NCBI GenBank assembly: GCA_038205115.1
Contig: JBBRCE010000009.1
Span: 62,001-126,000, forward strand
Direction of reading: 5' to 3'
DNA from: JBBRCE01 sp038205115
Lineage (GTDB): Bacteria > Planctomycetota > Planctomycetia > Pirellulales > JBBRCE01
DNA: 64,000 nt
The first letter of the stretch is position 1, and each line of letters opens with the position of its first letter. Position numbers and translations under genes: made by a program. The notes beneath the pieces were generated by a model that saw nothing but the letters and a program-made list of their open reading frames with translations, did not search any database and was not told the DNA's origin. This document shows positions 43,557-52,007 of the stretch, piece after piece.

Positions 43557-43971
43557 CGTTGCGGCGAACCGCAGCGGGCCCATGCAAACTGGCTTACAGC
43601 TCGAACCGCGCGGCTCGTTTTTTTCTCGCAAGCCTTGTTGCGGCAATACCTTACCGCGTTACGAGAGAAAGTTTCTCAGTTTTCGTTCAACGTTTCATTA
43701 AGCCAAGCGTTGATAATTCTGGACTCTGGCAATGTCCGTCGGCGAGCGTGCGCTTGTTGGCAGAGCTTGGTTAGAATTCGCCTGATTTGGGCATGATACG
43801 TGAAATACACTTGCGGTGGCGGTCGTTTCAAGTTGAAATACTTCTAGTGCGTTTGTTTTCCAAGACTGCTCGCGGTTCGTTTTCGCATGGATGCGAGTTC
43901 GATGGCGGAATTCGTAGTCCGTGGATGCTTCACGGCCACAGTACCGGTCATCTAACAGAGTAAAGGGGCGA
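43557..43971. other. Intergenic region between the HtrA set and speD
   Basis: About 415 bases with no supported gene. It contains a likely terminator near its start (43602-43624). The 3' half should carry the promoter for the speD unit; I saw no riboswitch-like structure and no convincing promoter boxes. The ribosome site AAAGGGG lies just upstream of the speD ATG. Confidence 0.5.
43602..43624 (+). terminator. Probable intrinsic terminator after the HtrA genes
   Basis: The stem CGAACC/GGCTCG with one A-C mismatch and a GCGC loop is followed directly by seven Ts. It lies 45 bases after the last pseudoprotease gene. It fits a Rho-independent terminator on the plus strand, though the stem is short. 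Confidence 0.55.
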
Positions 43972-44502
43972 ATGGTGTTTTGGGTCAAAACTTTGCTAGG
44001 TTTGTTGGGCAGCCGAGGCGCATCGCTGAGCGCGTTCGATATCATTTTCGAAACCGGCGACCGGTCGGCCAATACGGCCGTGGCCCAGTTGCCCGCGCCC
44101 CCCAGCACGCTGGAAGCGGATTACGAGTTTAGCGGCCGGCATCTGGTGGCCAGCTACTCGGGCTGCGACATGGCGGCGCTGACCGACCTGCCCTGCTTGA
44201 TGGATGCCATGCACCGTGCGGTCACGGCGTCCGGCGCAACCTTGCTGAACGCCGTCGAGCATCATTTTCCTCCGCATGGTTTGACGGCCGTGATGCTGCT
44301 GTCAGAGAGCCACGCCAGTATCCACACCTACCCAGAGCACGCTGCCTGTTTCGTTGATTTGTTCACATGCGGCAGCACCTGCAAGGCCGAGGCGTTCGAC
44401 CAGGTCTTGCGAGAGTATCTGCAACCGCGGCACATCACACAGCGGATTTTGCTTCGCCACCACGAGATTCAGGATGAAGCTGTTCGAATCAAAGCAGCCT
44501 GA
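43972..44502 (+). CDS. speD: S-adenosylmethionine decarboxylase proenzyme
   Basis: Makes decarboxylated S-adenosylmethionine, the aminopropyl donor for spermidine. The core (FSGRHLVASYSGCDMAALTD) begins near residue 53 and the self-cleavage site SESHASIHTYPE is intact: Glu112-Ser113 is the expected cut, Ser113 becoming the pyruvoyl group. His and Cys residues of the processing centre are visible (HHFPPHG; TCGSTCKAEAFDQ). The ATG at 43972 with AAAGGGG upstream gives 176 residues, which is about 50 longer at the N-terminus than usual bacterial SpeH-type enzymes; the extension starts with a short hydrophobic segment. The end overlaps the aminopropyltransferase gene by 29 bases, so the two are translationally coupled. 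Confidence 0.93.
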   Translation: MVFWVKTLLGLLGSRGASLSAFDIIFETGDRSANTAVAQLPAPPSTLEADYEFSGRHLVASYSGCDMAALTDLPCLMDAMHRAVTASGATLLNAVEHHFPPHGLTAVMLLSESHASIHTYPEHAACFVDLFTCGSTCKAEAFDQVLREYLQPRHITQRILLRHHEIQDEAVRIKAA

Positions 44503-45625
44503 CGCATCGGCTGCGGCCCAAGCGTCGGGTGTCCCTGTTGTTGGAGTTTCACCAGCAACTGGCGGCCAATCTCGACCGATTGTCGAGCGTTCCTATCCGC
44601 TGCCGGCCTTACCGCCCAATCGTTACTACCAAGAGGCTGTCAGTCCGGCCGCCGTGGGCGATGGCGCGCTGGTATTTGTCGAAGACTCCGACGATTTCGA
44701 CTCGTTCACGTACCGCCTTTCGCGGGTGTTGTTTAGCGGCCGCACGGCATTTCAAAACGTGCTGATCGCCGACACTTACAACTACGGCCGCACGCTGATG
44801 TTGGACGGCGCCATTCAAAGTTCAGAGGACGACGAAGCGCTGTATCATGAAGTGCTGGTGCAGCCCGCCATGTTGCGTCATCCCGATCCTCGTGATGTGC
44901 TGATCATCGGTGGTGGCGAAGGCGCTACGCTTCGCGAAGTGCTGGTTCATCGCACCGTCCGCACAGCCACGATGGTTGACCTGGACCGCGAAGTTGTGGA
45001 ACTCTGCCGCGAACACTTGCCTACCTGGCATCGAGGTGCTTTCGACGAGCCGCGCGCCAAGCTGGTGTTTGACGACGGCCGCAAGTTCATCGCCGAAACC
45101 GACGCACTTTATGACGTGGTCATCATTGACGTTGTCGACATGCTCGACAACGGCCCCGCGCAAGCGCTTTACACCCGTCAATTCTATGAACTGCTAAAAA
45201 AGCGGTTGCGCCCTGGCGGCATCGTCGTCGTACAGGCGCTGGAGTTCTCGTTTCTCGACGACAAAATGCACGTCGCTTTGTCGCGGACGCTGCGGACGGT
45301 ATTCTCGCAAGTTCATAGTTACCGGGCGCACATTCCTTCGTTCCTGTCGGCCTGGGGCTTTTTGATTGCCTCGGACTGGTTCGAACCCACAACCTGGTCG
45401 GCCAGCGATATCGACAACACCATTCAAGCCCGTTTAGGCAGCGATTGGCTGGATCATCTGACCGGAGATTTTCTGCGCGGCTGTTTTGCCATGTGCAAAG
45501 AAACGCAATTTTTTCTCTCCTTGCCGGGTCCGGTGTTGGAAGATGGCGTGCCCTTTGTGGCGCCGCCAGACATTGAAGACATTGAGCCGCCGCTGGCCAC
45601 GTTTCCGATTTTGCCGCGGGATTAG
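44474..45625 (+). CDS. speE: Spermidine/thermospermine synthase-like aminopropyltransferase
   Basis: Transfers an aminopropyl group from decarboxylated SAM to a polyamine. The ATG at 44474 is preferred (AGG in the overlap with speD), giving 383 residues. Motifs: GRTLMLDGAIQSSEDDEALY, YHEVLVQPAMLRHPDPRDVL, IIGGGEGATLREVLVHR (SAM binding), VDLDREVVELCREHLPTW, and DVVIIDVVDMLDNGPAQALY. The latter segment, GPAQALYTRQFYELLKKRL, is closer in look to thermospermine (ACL5-type) enzymes than to classical spermidine synthase, so the product could be spermidine or a longer polyamine. A Pro/Ala-rich N-terminal 50 residues precedes the catalytic part. Cotranscribed with speD and the RMD1-like gene. Confidence 0.88.
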   Translation: MKLFESKQPDASAAAQASGVPVVGVSPATGGQSRPIVERSYPLPALPPNRYYQEAVSPAAVGDGALVFVEDSDDFDSFTYRLSRVLFSGRTAFQNVLIADTYNYGRTLMLDGAIQSSEDDEALYHEVLVQPAMLRHPDPRDVLIIGGGEGATLREVLVHRTVRTATMVDLDREVVELCREHLPTWHRGAFDEPRAKLVFDDGRKFIAETDALYDVVIIDVVDMLDNGPAQALYTRQFYELLKKRLRPGGIVVVQALEFSFLDDKMHVALSRTLRTVFSQVHSYRAHIPSFLSAWGFLIASDWFEPTTWSASDIDNTIQARLGSDWLDHLTGDFLRGCFAMCKETQFFLSLPGPVLEDGVPFVAPPDIEDIEPPLATFPILPRD

Positions 45626-45658
45626 TCAACCGCTTTTTCAAGACGGTCAATTAATCTC

Positions 45659-46648
45659 ATGTCGGACAAGATCTTGCCGGTTCCAGGTTCTACTGCGGGC
45701 GGCGCGGCTGCCAATGCCGCCAGCCCGCCAGCGGCCATCTCCGCTATGCGGGTTCGTTTTGTAACCTCACTGCGCGCAGGCGAGACTTCGCTGGCCAGCT
45801 TTGTCGATCCGTTTCCGTGCTCGGCAATTGCGGACGATGTGCCGCTCGACCAGTTTTTTTCGGACGGTCAATCACCTGCAGCCGACGACCAATTGGCGCT
45901 GGTCATGATGCCGTCGGGCGCCGGCACGCCTTACGAGTGGCAACAAAAAGTCGAAGCTTGGATCAGCGGGCCACCAGGCGGCATGCAGGGCCAATTGCTG
46001 GACGTCACGCTGCGGAGCGAGCGCGTGGTTTGGCGGCCGGGGCAGGCCATCATCATTGGCGCAGGCGAGAACGCCCACGAACTTTTGCAAGGCGTGCTGC
46101 ATTTTGCTTTTCACGAGGGCGAGTTGCGGAAGCTGGAACGCGAAATTGCCGCCCAGTGGCCGGTGGCCGAGTCGGATATCGAACTGACGCACGGCGTTGG
46201 TTTTGGGCAACTCAGCCGCCGCAAACATGTCAACGCCATGACGCATGCCACCACGCTGCGGAGGATGCGATTCGCACGCCTCGAACCGCACTTGGAGAAA
46301 GCCTCGGCGCAGTTGCCGGGCGCGGCACGCCGACTGGTTTCGGAATTGACTCTGCAGGCCGAAACGTCCGACAGGCTGGGCTACTTGGACGATCGGCTGG
46401 AAGTCTATGAAGACTTGTACGAACTGGCCAACGATCGGCTCAGCGAATTCTCGTACTTCCACAAAGAGTTCTGGCTGGAGATTCTGATCGTGTTCCTGCT
46501 GATTGCCGAAGTGGTGATCATGCTTATGGAACTGTACGCGCTCCGCGAGCAAGCGAGCGCCAGTCAGGATGTGTCGTTGAATTTGACACAGTGGGGCGCG
46601 GGTCTTAAGCTAGTACTGGCCAGTTTCGTGCCGATTCCGTACATCTGA
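45659..46648 (+). CDS. RMD1/DUF155-like membrane protein
   Basis: A 329-residue protein beginning at ATG 45659. The C-terminal half resembles RMD1/YagE-type DUF155 proteins: FAFHEGELRKLEREIAAQWP, QLSRRKHVNAMTHATTLRRM, LDDRLEVYEDLYELANDRLS, then a single C-terminal helix (WLEILIVFLLIAEVVIMLME). In yeast and bacteria such proteins are membrane anchored by this C-terminal helix; their biochemical role is unclear. The first 60 residues are Ala/Pro-rich and poorly defined. It follows the aminopropyltransferase by 33 bases and ends before a strong terminator, so it is probably the third gene of the polyamine unit. The assignment is by pattern and medium sure. Confidence 0.65.
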   Translation: MSDKILPVPGSTAGGAAANAASPPAAISAMRVRFVTSLRAGETSLASFVDPFPCSAIADDVPLDQFFSDGQSPAADDQLALVMMPSGAGTPYEWQQKVEAWISGPPGGMQGQLLDVTLRSERVVWRPGQAIIIGAGENAHELLQGVLHFAFHEGELRKLEREIAAQWPVAESDIELTHGVGFGQLSRRKHVNAMTHATTLRRMRFARLEPHLEKASAQLPGAARRLVSELTLQAETSDRLGYLDDRLEVYEDLYELANDRLSEFSYFHKEFWLEILIVFLLIAEVVIMLMELYALREQASASQDVSLNLTQWGAGLKLVLASFVPIPYI

Positions 46649-46697
46649 TTGTTGCCCGGCGGACTCGCGTCCGGGCAGCGCGCCTTCGAAATGCCAA

Positions 46698-46728
46698 CCC
46701 CGTGGCCTCAAGCGGCGCGGGGTTTTTT
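46698..46728 (+). terminator. Intrinsic terminator after the polyamine unit
   Basis: CCCCG...CGGGG stem with inner GC/GC pairing and a CTCAA loop, followed by TTTTTTG. It is located 50 bases after the RMD1-like gene and ends before the citramalate synthase gene. Confidence 0.85.
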
Positions 46729-46810
46729 GTTGATTCCGATCGTTACTTGAACCGTGCCGAGGGCGCTGGCGAAATTCTGCCGCGCCGCCGGCTCCGCTGA
46801 TTTTTCTGCC

Positions 46811-48445
46811 ATGACGCGACGCATCCAAATCTACGACACCACCCTCCGCGACGGCAGTCAGGGCGAAGGCGTCAATTTTTCGCTGCAAGATAAGCTGTCG
46901 ATCTCCGAGCATCTCGACTCGCTAGGCATCGACTTCATCGAAGGTGGCTATCCGCTCAGCAACGAGAAAGACACGCAATACTTTCAGCGGATCGCTGCCA
47001 AACCGCTCAAGCACGCGCAGGTTTGCGCCTTTGGCATGACGCGCCGCAAAGGCCGCAGCCCGGACGAAGATCCCGGTATGATCGCCTTGGTTGAGTCGCA
47101 AGCGCAGACGATCACCATGGTCGGCAAGACGTCGGACTTTCACGTCACGGAAGTGTTGCGCGTGTCGCTGGAAGAAAATCTGGCGATGATCGACGAGAGT
47201 ATTCGCTTTCTGCGCGCCGCAGGCCGCGAAGTGATCTACGACGCCGAACATTTTTTCGACGGCTGGAAATCAAACCCCGCTTACGCGCTGCAAACCATTC
47301 GAGCCGCGGCCGCGGCCGGCGCGCGGATCATCGTGCTCTGCGACACCAACGGCGGCAGCATGCCGGACGAGGTGGCCAGCCTCACGCAAGCGGCAATTGC
47401 CGGCCTGAGCGTGCCGGTGGGCATTCACTGCCATAACGATTGCGACCTGGCAGTTGCCAATTCGCTGGCGGCCATCGAAGCCGGCGCCGTGCAAGTGCAA
47501 GGCACCATCAACGGCATCGGCGAGCGCTGCGGCAATGCGGATTTGATTTCAATCATCGCCAACTTGGCACTCAAAAAACGCGGTTACGAAGTGTTGGTGG
47601 GCCGCGGCATCGAGCGGCTGACGGAACTCTCGCGTTTTGTATACGAAACGGCCAACATGCATTTTCGCCCGGGTCAGGCGTTTGTCGGCACCAGCGCCTT
47701 TGCACACAAAGGCGGCATGCACGTGCATGCCATCGCCCGCGCTACGTCCAGTTACGAACATATCGAACCTGCGCAGGTCGGCAACGAGCGGCGCATTTTG
47801 GTGAGCGAACTCTCGGGCCGCTCGAACATCATGGCGCTGACCGAAAAGTTCAATCTGCAACATGACCGCGAACTAATGGATCGCGTGTTGGCGCAAGTGG
47901 TTTCGCTGGAAAACGCCGGTTATCAATTCGAAGCGGCCGAAGCCTCGTTTCATTTGCTGGTGGCGCGCGAAGCTGGACTTTTTCAGCCGCATTTCCAGCG
48001 GCTCAGCTATCATGTGAATGTCGAGACCACCGGCCAAGGCAGCGTACGCACGGAAGCCACGGTTAAACTCAAGGTGGCCGATCGCATTTTTCACGAAGTG
48101 GCCGAGGGCGACGGGCCAATTAACGCCTTGGACGCCGCCGTCCGCAAAGCGCTGAGCGGCATCTTTACCAACCTGGCCGATATGCATCTGGTGGACTATA
48201 AAGTTCGTGTCATCAATTCCGATGCTGGTACGGCGGCTGGCGTGCGCGTGGCCATCGAAAGCCGCGACGATCACGATGTTTGGGGCACGGTAGGCGTCAG
48301 CGAGAACATCATCGAAGCCAGTTGGATTGCGCTGGCCGACGCCATCGAATACAAACTCCGCAAAGACGAAGCGGCCGTTGAGGCGGTCAATCGCGGGACA
48401 GTCAGCTCACAGTCCGGGCATCAGCAAGTTGAGAAAACCTTTTGA
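46811..48445 (+). CDS. cimA: (R)-citramalate synthase
   Basis: Condenses acetyl-CoA with pyruvate to citramalate, the threonine-independent entry into isoleucine synthesis. The ATG at 46811 is preferred (MTRRIQIYDTTLRDGSQGEG); the frame extends upstream through the terminator, which is not plausible. The 544-residue length fits CimA. The DRE-TIM barrel has DTTLRDGSQGEGVNFS, the metal-binding HCHNDCDLAVANSLA, and GTINGIGERCGNADL. The C-terminal LeuA-like regulatory domain (VNVETTGQGSVRTEATVKLK; DYKVRVINSDAGTAAGVRVA) is present, so feedback inhibition by isoleucine is likely. Length and the 'GSQGEGVNFS' form separate it from 2-isopropylmalate synthase, which normally reads GEQSPG. Confidence 0.93.
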   Translation: MTRRIQIYDTTLRDGSQGEGVNFSLQDKLSISEHLDSLGIDFIEGGYPLSNEKDTQYFQRIAAKPLKHAQVCAFGMTRRKGRSPDEDPGMIALVESQAQTITMVGKTSDFHVTEVLRVSLEENLAMIDESIRFLRAAGREVIYDAEHFFDGWKSNPAYALQTIRAAAAAGARIIVLCDTNGGSMPDEVASLTQAAIAGLSVPVGIHCHNDCDLAVANSLAAIEAGAVQVQGTINGIGERCGNADLISIIANLALKKRGYEVLVGRGIERLTELSRFVYETANMHFRPGQAFVGTSAFAHKGGMHVHAIARATSSYEHIEPAQVGNERRILVSELSGRSNIMALTEKFNLQHDRELMDRVLAQVVSLENAGYQFEAAEASFHLLVAREAGLFQPHFQRLSYHVNVETTGQGSVRTEATVKLKVADRIFHEVAEGDGPINALDAAVRKALSGIFTNLADMHLVDYKVRVINSDAGTAAGVRVAIESRDDHDVWGTVGVSENIIEASWIALADAIEYKLRKDEAAVEAVNRGTVSSQSGHQQVEKTF

Positions 48446-49014
48446 ACGAGCGTAAACCAAGTTCCAGTGGCAAGCCCGCGCACCGCGGACCAGCGCCCGG
48501 CGGCGCGAAGAAAAAGACCGCGCGGCGGCCCAAGGGCGGCGTCAATGTGCGGCGAATTCCCAATCAGCCGGGCTGGGAGCTGGTCCCTCCGCGCGGCGCC
48601 GTCGAACGCGCCGACGACCTGCTGCAAGTTCACGACATGATCGCACACGGCGAAATTGAAATTGCCATGGATGAGTTGCGATGGCTGCTAGGCGGTTGCC
48701 CGGAGTTCATCGAAGCGCACGCCGTGCTGGGCGAACTGGCGCTGGCCGAAAACGATCTGGCGCTCGCCCGTGCGCATTTTGGCCTGGCGTTTCAGGTTGG
48801 CCAGCAAGCCATCGAACAGCGAACCTTGGCCGTTCCGCTGCCCTACGCGCGCCCCGCCAATCAGGCGTTCTTTTCCTGTGGCAAAGGGCTGGTTTGGTGT
48901 TTGCTCAAGCAGCAGAAGCGCCACATGGCGCAGGCCGTGGTCAATCAACTACTGGAGTGCGATCCCAGCGATCCACTCAAAGTGGCCGACTTGCTCGCGC
49001 AGCCTCCGGTTTGA
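48442..49014 (+). CDS. TPR-like hypothetical protein
   Basis: A 190-residue protein, apparently starting at a TTG (48442) that overlaps the cimA stop (TTGA). The first 35 residues are very basic (HRGPAPGGAKKKTARRPKGG). A TPR-like helical region follows (ADDLLQVHDMIAHGEIEIAM, DELRWLLGGCPEFIEAHAVL, GELALAENDLALARAHFGLA), then a mixed C-terminal part (KQQKRHMAQAVVNQLLECDP). I recognise it as a type seen in planctomycetes without assigned function. The basic tail may bind nucleic acid or ribosome, but that is a guess. The start is uncertain, as no ATG precedes the conserved part until residue 65. Confidence 0.7.
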   Translation: MNERKPSSSGKPAHRGPAPGGAKKKTARRPKGGVNVRRIPNQPGWELVPPRGAVERADDLLQVHDMIAHGEIEIAMDELRWLLGGCPEFIEAHAVLGELALAENDLALARAHFGLAFQVGQQAIEQRTLAVPLPYARPANQAFFSCGKGLVWCLLKQQKRHMAQAVVNQLLECDPSDPLKVADLLAQPPV

Positions 49015-49069
49015 GTGCTGACTCCATCGAACTTGCCGGTCCTGATCCGCAGTACGGAGAAGTCGCAGC

Positions 49070-49561
49070 GTGGACCGAGAAAATCCCTACGCCAGCCCCG
49101 CGGAAATCAGCGATCACTCGTTTGACGACGAGCGCAACTGCTGGCGCGACGGCGATCTGTTGGTTGTGATTCTCAAAACGCAGATGCCGAGCCGCTGCGT
49201 TTTTTGCAATGCGCCGAGCCATGCAACATTTGCCTTCGACGCAGCGCGGTGGTTCGCATTGGGCAAGAGGATCGTCCGCCCGGGCATTTGCCCCAGCCAC
49301 GGGCGTCGATTGCGGCGAACTCGCTTCATCCGCTTCGCCTTCCTGTTACTCAACTTGATGCTGGTGTGGTTCATATACTTTTACGTGCCGCTTGGCGGCT
49401 CGGTAGCAATATGGTTGAAAGCCATCTATCTGTGCGTGATGGTTGTTCTTCCGATTTTGCCGCTGACATCGGTCACGCGGAAACGAATCGACGGCCAATT
49501 TGTCTGGCTGCGGGGAGCTTCGCCAGCGTTTCTCGATGGCTTGCCGGAGTGGAAGAAGTAG
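49070..49561 (+). CDS. ENPYASP-type membrane protein
   Basis: A 163-residue protein that begins at a GTG (49070) with MDRENPYASP, the planctomycete N-terminal motif also seen at 19870. A cytoplasmic part has one Cys pair (RCVFCNAPS) and a later single Cys (GICPSHGRR), which together may form a small metal site. Two membrane helices follow (about residues 88-108 and 112-132). The C-terminal tail VTRKRIDGQFVWLRGASPAF, LDGLPEW is shared with the frameshifted copy next door. The role is unknown. The two copies arose by tandem duplication. Confidence 0.75.
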   Translation: MDRENPYASPAEISDHSFDDERNCWRDGDLLVVILKTQMPSRCVFCNAPSHATFAFDAARWFALGKRIVRPGICPSHGRRLRRTRFIRFAFLLLNLMLVWFIYFYVPLGGSVAIWLKAIYLCVMVVLPILPLTSVTRKRIDGQFVWLRGASPAFLDGLPEWKK

Positions 49562-49719
49562 TTCCGAATTCGGGCGGTCGACGAAGCCTTACTATCGATC
49601 GTTCGGGCCAGGGCGACATCGTTTATTGATCGACGTCTGGAATTCAACAAATTGCCAAGACATTCAGTTCTAGCGTGTCCGCGCGGCTTGCCGCTCGGGC
49701 GACGGAGGAAAAAAGCGGC

Positions 49720-50213
49720 GTGGACCAAGACAATCCCTATGCCAGCCCGGCGATTGCCGACGATCGTCCTTCCGGCACGGCCAAAACTTGCTGGCGCGAC
49801 AACGAGTTGCTGGTGATGCGCGAGGATGGAATTCTGCCGCAACGTTGCGTTTACTGTAACGCGCCGAGTCAGGCGACATTCAAGTTCGATGTTACGTCGT
49901 CGTTCACATTCCGAATACGCAGTGCAATACTCGACCTTGGCATTTGCGATAGTCACCGCCGTCAGGCGAGGCGAAATCTTTTCATCCGCTCGTCCGTCGA
50001 TCTGGTTGGCATTTCGATGTTGCTGATCTCGTTCTCCCTCCCACTAAGTCGAATTGGGATGTTGCTTTTCGCACTCTTTTTTTAGGTGTGCTGATCGCCA
50101 ATACGTTCTTTTTGCGGAAGTCGATCAAGCGCACCAGAAGTGACCGGCAATACGTCTGGCTGAAGGGAATCTCGCCGCAATTTCTCGATGGATTGCCAGT
50201 TTGGCCTGGATAA
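49720..50213 (+). pseudogene. Second ENPYASP paralogue, frameshifted at a T-run
   Basis: Starts at GTG 49720 (VDQDNPYASPAIADD) and follows its neighbour (RCVYCNAPSQATFKFDV; GICDSHRRQARR). The frame stops at 50085 right after a run of seven Ts (50077-50083), in what should be the second membrane helix. If one T is added, the frame continues (LFFLGVLIANTFFLRKSIKR, QYVWLKGISPQFLDGLP) to a stop at 50211-50213, matching the end of the first paralogue. Either this is a recent frameshift mutation, a sequencing error at the homopolymer, or a slippery site for programmed frameshifting. Confidence 0.8.
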
Positions 50214-50219
50214 TTCCAC

Positions 50220-51044
50220 TTACAGCGGCGCAGGCAAATCGCGACGCGTGAAGGTCACCAGCGCCGCAAGATAGCAGGCCACACCGCCGGCGAGGAGCGT
50301 GGTGTCGTACTGCCAACTCAACTTGATTGGATCGTAAGCGGAATCGACAAATCGCAGTGGCTCGACCGCCGCCAGAAATGAGCCGTACAGCAAGGCATGG
50401 TAGCTGTCGGAAACTTTGCCGACGACTTTCAGCAACATCGCAAAAATGTAAAACGTCACCGCAATGCCAATCGTGCGGCCCCGCGAGCGATCCGCACTGG
50501 AAAATAACGTCGTCAGACCTGCCACAAAAAAGGCATGGCAAAACATATTCAATGCACAATAGGCATACGGCCCTGTCGGAATATCGCGCATTTTGGGAAC
50601 GCAGGCGATTCCCGTCCAGGTGCCTAGCCAATTGAAGAGTGCCATCAGTGCGCAGCCCAGCGTTGTCACGCCGGCGTTGGCCCACAGCACCGCGCTGCGA
50701 CGGATGGGCTGTGCGAGCAGCATTTCCATGGTGCCGCGGCCCAGCGGTCCACTCACCGAGTCCGACCCGCGCGAGATTGACCAAAAGGCAAATCCAAAGA
50801 CCACCAACGGATGCTCGTAGCCAATGGCGACGCGCCCCGAGTAGGTTGTCAGACTTTCGATCGAAACCGGCAGCAACTTTCGCCACATTTCCGGCATGTT
50901 TCGCAAGAACGCGGCAACGAACTGCAATTCCACCTGGCTGGTGAGCCAGACAAACAGCACCTGAAAACAGAACATCAGCAGGACGAACGACGGCAACGTC
51001 AGCCGCACTTCGCCCAGCGCCTTTTTCCACAACGCCCAATTCAT
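50220..51044 (-). CDS. ABC-2 type transporter permease
   Basis: A 274-residue membrane subunit with about six helices (for example LTLPSFVLLMFCFQVLFVWL; TTLGCALMALFNWLGTWTGI; AYCALNMFCHAFFVAGLTTL; LLAGGVACYLAALVTFTRRD). The start ATG (51044) overlaps the stop of the ATPase gene as ATGA, so it is the partner of that ATPase. The motif ISRGSDSVSGPLGRGTMEML, LAQPIRRSA near residues 90-120 is typical of ABC-2 exporters of the Nat/YtrC kind. The exported compound is unknown; no substrate-binding protein is encoded near, in keeping with an export role. Confidence 0.85.
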   Translation of the reverse strand: MNWALWKKALGEVRLTLPSFVLLMFCFQVLFVWLTSQVELQFVAAFLRNMPEMWRKLLPVSIESLTTYSGRVAIGYEHPLVVFGFAFWSISRGSDSVSGPLGRGTMEMLLAQPIRRSAVLWANAGVTTLGCALMALFNWLGTWTGIACVPKMRDIPTGPYAYCALNMFCHAFFVAGLTTLFSSADRSRGRTIGIAVTFYIFAMLLKVVGKVSDSYHALLYGSFLAAVEPLRFVDSAYDPIKLSWQYDTTLLAGGVACYLAALVTFTRRDLPAPL

Positions 51045-51922
51045 GCCGCCTCCACGGTGTGGAAGCGATCGTACACGGCCTGCAGTCCGATCGGCTCGAT
51101 GCGTACTTCCTCCAGCGGCAACGTAGACAACCAGCCCAACAGCGGCGACAGTTCGCCGGGCGTTTCGATGGTCAATTGTCCGCCGGGCGCTTGCTCGATT
51201 TTCAGCGCCGGCGCCAAATGTTCTGGCGGCGACGTGAACGGCCCTGCCAGCGTGGCGTGAATGCGATGTTGCCGGCGAAGTTCGCAAAGCACCTGCTGGT
51301 AAACCACTTTGCCCTGCTTGAGCATCAGCACGCGATCGCACGACTGTTCGACTTCCGACAGCACGTGCGACGAAAATAAAATTGTGCGGCCCGCCGCGCG
51401 AGCTTCGCGAATCAGCGCGCCTACTTCGCTGCGAATTGTGGGATCCAAGTTCGACGTGGGCTCGTCGAGAATAATGAGCGGCGTCTCGGCCGAAAGCACG
51501 GCCACGAGCGCCACCTTTTGCTTCATGCCGGTCGACATTTGCGAAGTACGCCGCGCGAGGTCCAAGTCCAGTCGTCGCGCCAGTTGCAGACTGCGTTCGA
51601 AATTGCGATCGCCGCGAACTTCCGCGAAAAAGCGTAGTACGTCGCGACCGCGCATCTCCGGAAAGAGTCGCGTCTCGCCCGGCAAGTAGGCCACGCGACG
51701 ATGGACCTCCACCGATTGTCGGTAGCAGTCTAAGCCGTCGATCTGCGCGATGCCGGATGTCGGGCGCAGGTAACCCATCAGCAAGCGCAACAAGGTTGTC
51801 TTGCCAGATCCGTTGGGACCGAGTAGCCCAAACACTTCGCCGGCTTTCAATTGCAACGTGCAGTCGTTCAGCGCCTGCAGGTTGCGATAATGTTTCGAGA
51901 GTGAATCGGTGCGGATCAGCAT
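51041..51922 (-). CDS. ABC transporter ATP-binding protein
   Basis: A 293-residue ABC ATPase. Walker A: LLGPNGSGKTTLLRLL (about 33-48); Q-loop in VAYLPGETRLF (a Leu-Pro-Gly-Glu form where Gln is replaced by Gly/Glu-like residues); signature QMSTGMKQKVALVAVL with STGMKQK in place of LSGGQ; Walker B PLIILDEPTSNLD; H-loop TILFSSHVLSEVE. The signature deviation is common in CcmA-like/ABC-2 ATPases ('YSKGMKQK'). The last 80 residues form the C-terminal domain of this subfamily (HIHATLAGPFTSPPEHLAPA). With the permease at 50220 it makes a two-gene exporter. Confidence 0.93.
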   Translation of the reverse strand: MLIRTDSLSKHYRNLQALNDCTLQLKAGEVFGLLGPNGSGKTTLLRLLMGYLRPTSGIAQIDGLDCYRQSVEVHRRVAYLPGETRLFPEMRGRDVLRFFAEVRGDRNFERSLQLARRLDLDLARRTSQMSTGMKQKVALVAVLSAETPLIILDEPTSNLDPTIRSEVGALIREARAAGRTILFSSHVLSEVEQSCDRVLMLKQGKVVYQQVLCELRRQHRIHATLAGPFTSPPEHLAPALKIEQAPGGQLTIETPGELSPLLGWLSTLPLEEVRIEPIGLQAVYDRFHTVEAA

Positions 51923-52007
51923 CGTTCGTGCAAGATGAAGTCAATGGATCAGTGGCGGCGCTCGCCCGCCCATTGTTGGCGGGACAATGCCGATCGGACA
52001 AGTCCCG

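Noticed and set aside
51966..51986. CCCGCC-loop-GGCGGG hairpin between the GNAT and ABC genes
   Set aside because: Six-base stem without a following T-run on either strand; too weak to be called a terminator.
50220..52001. 593-residue open frame over the ABC transporter
   Set aside because: Its first half is an out-of-frame reading of the ATPase gene; only the last 274 residues (permease from ATG 51044) are real.
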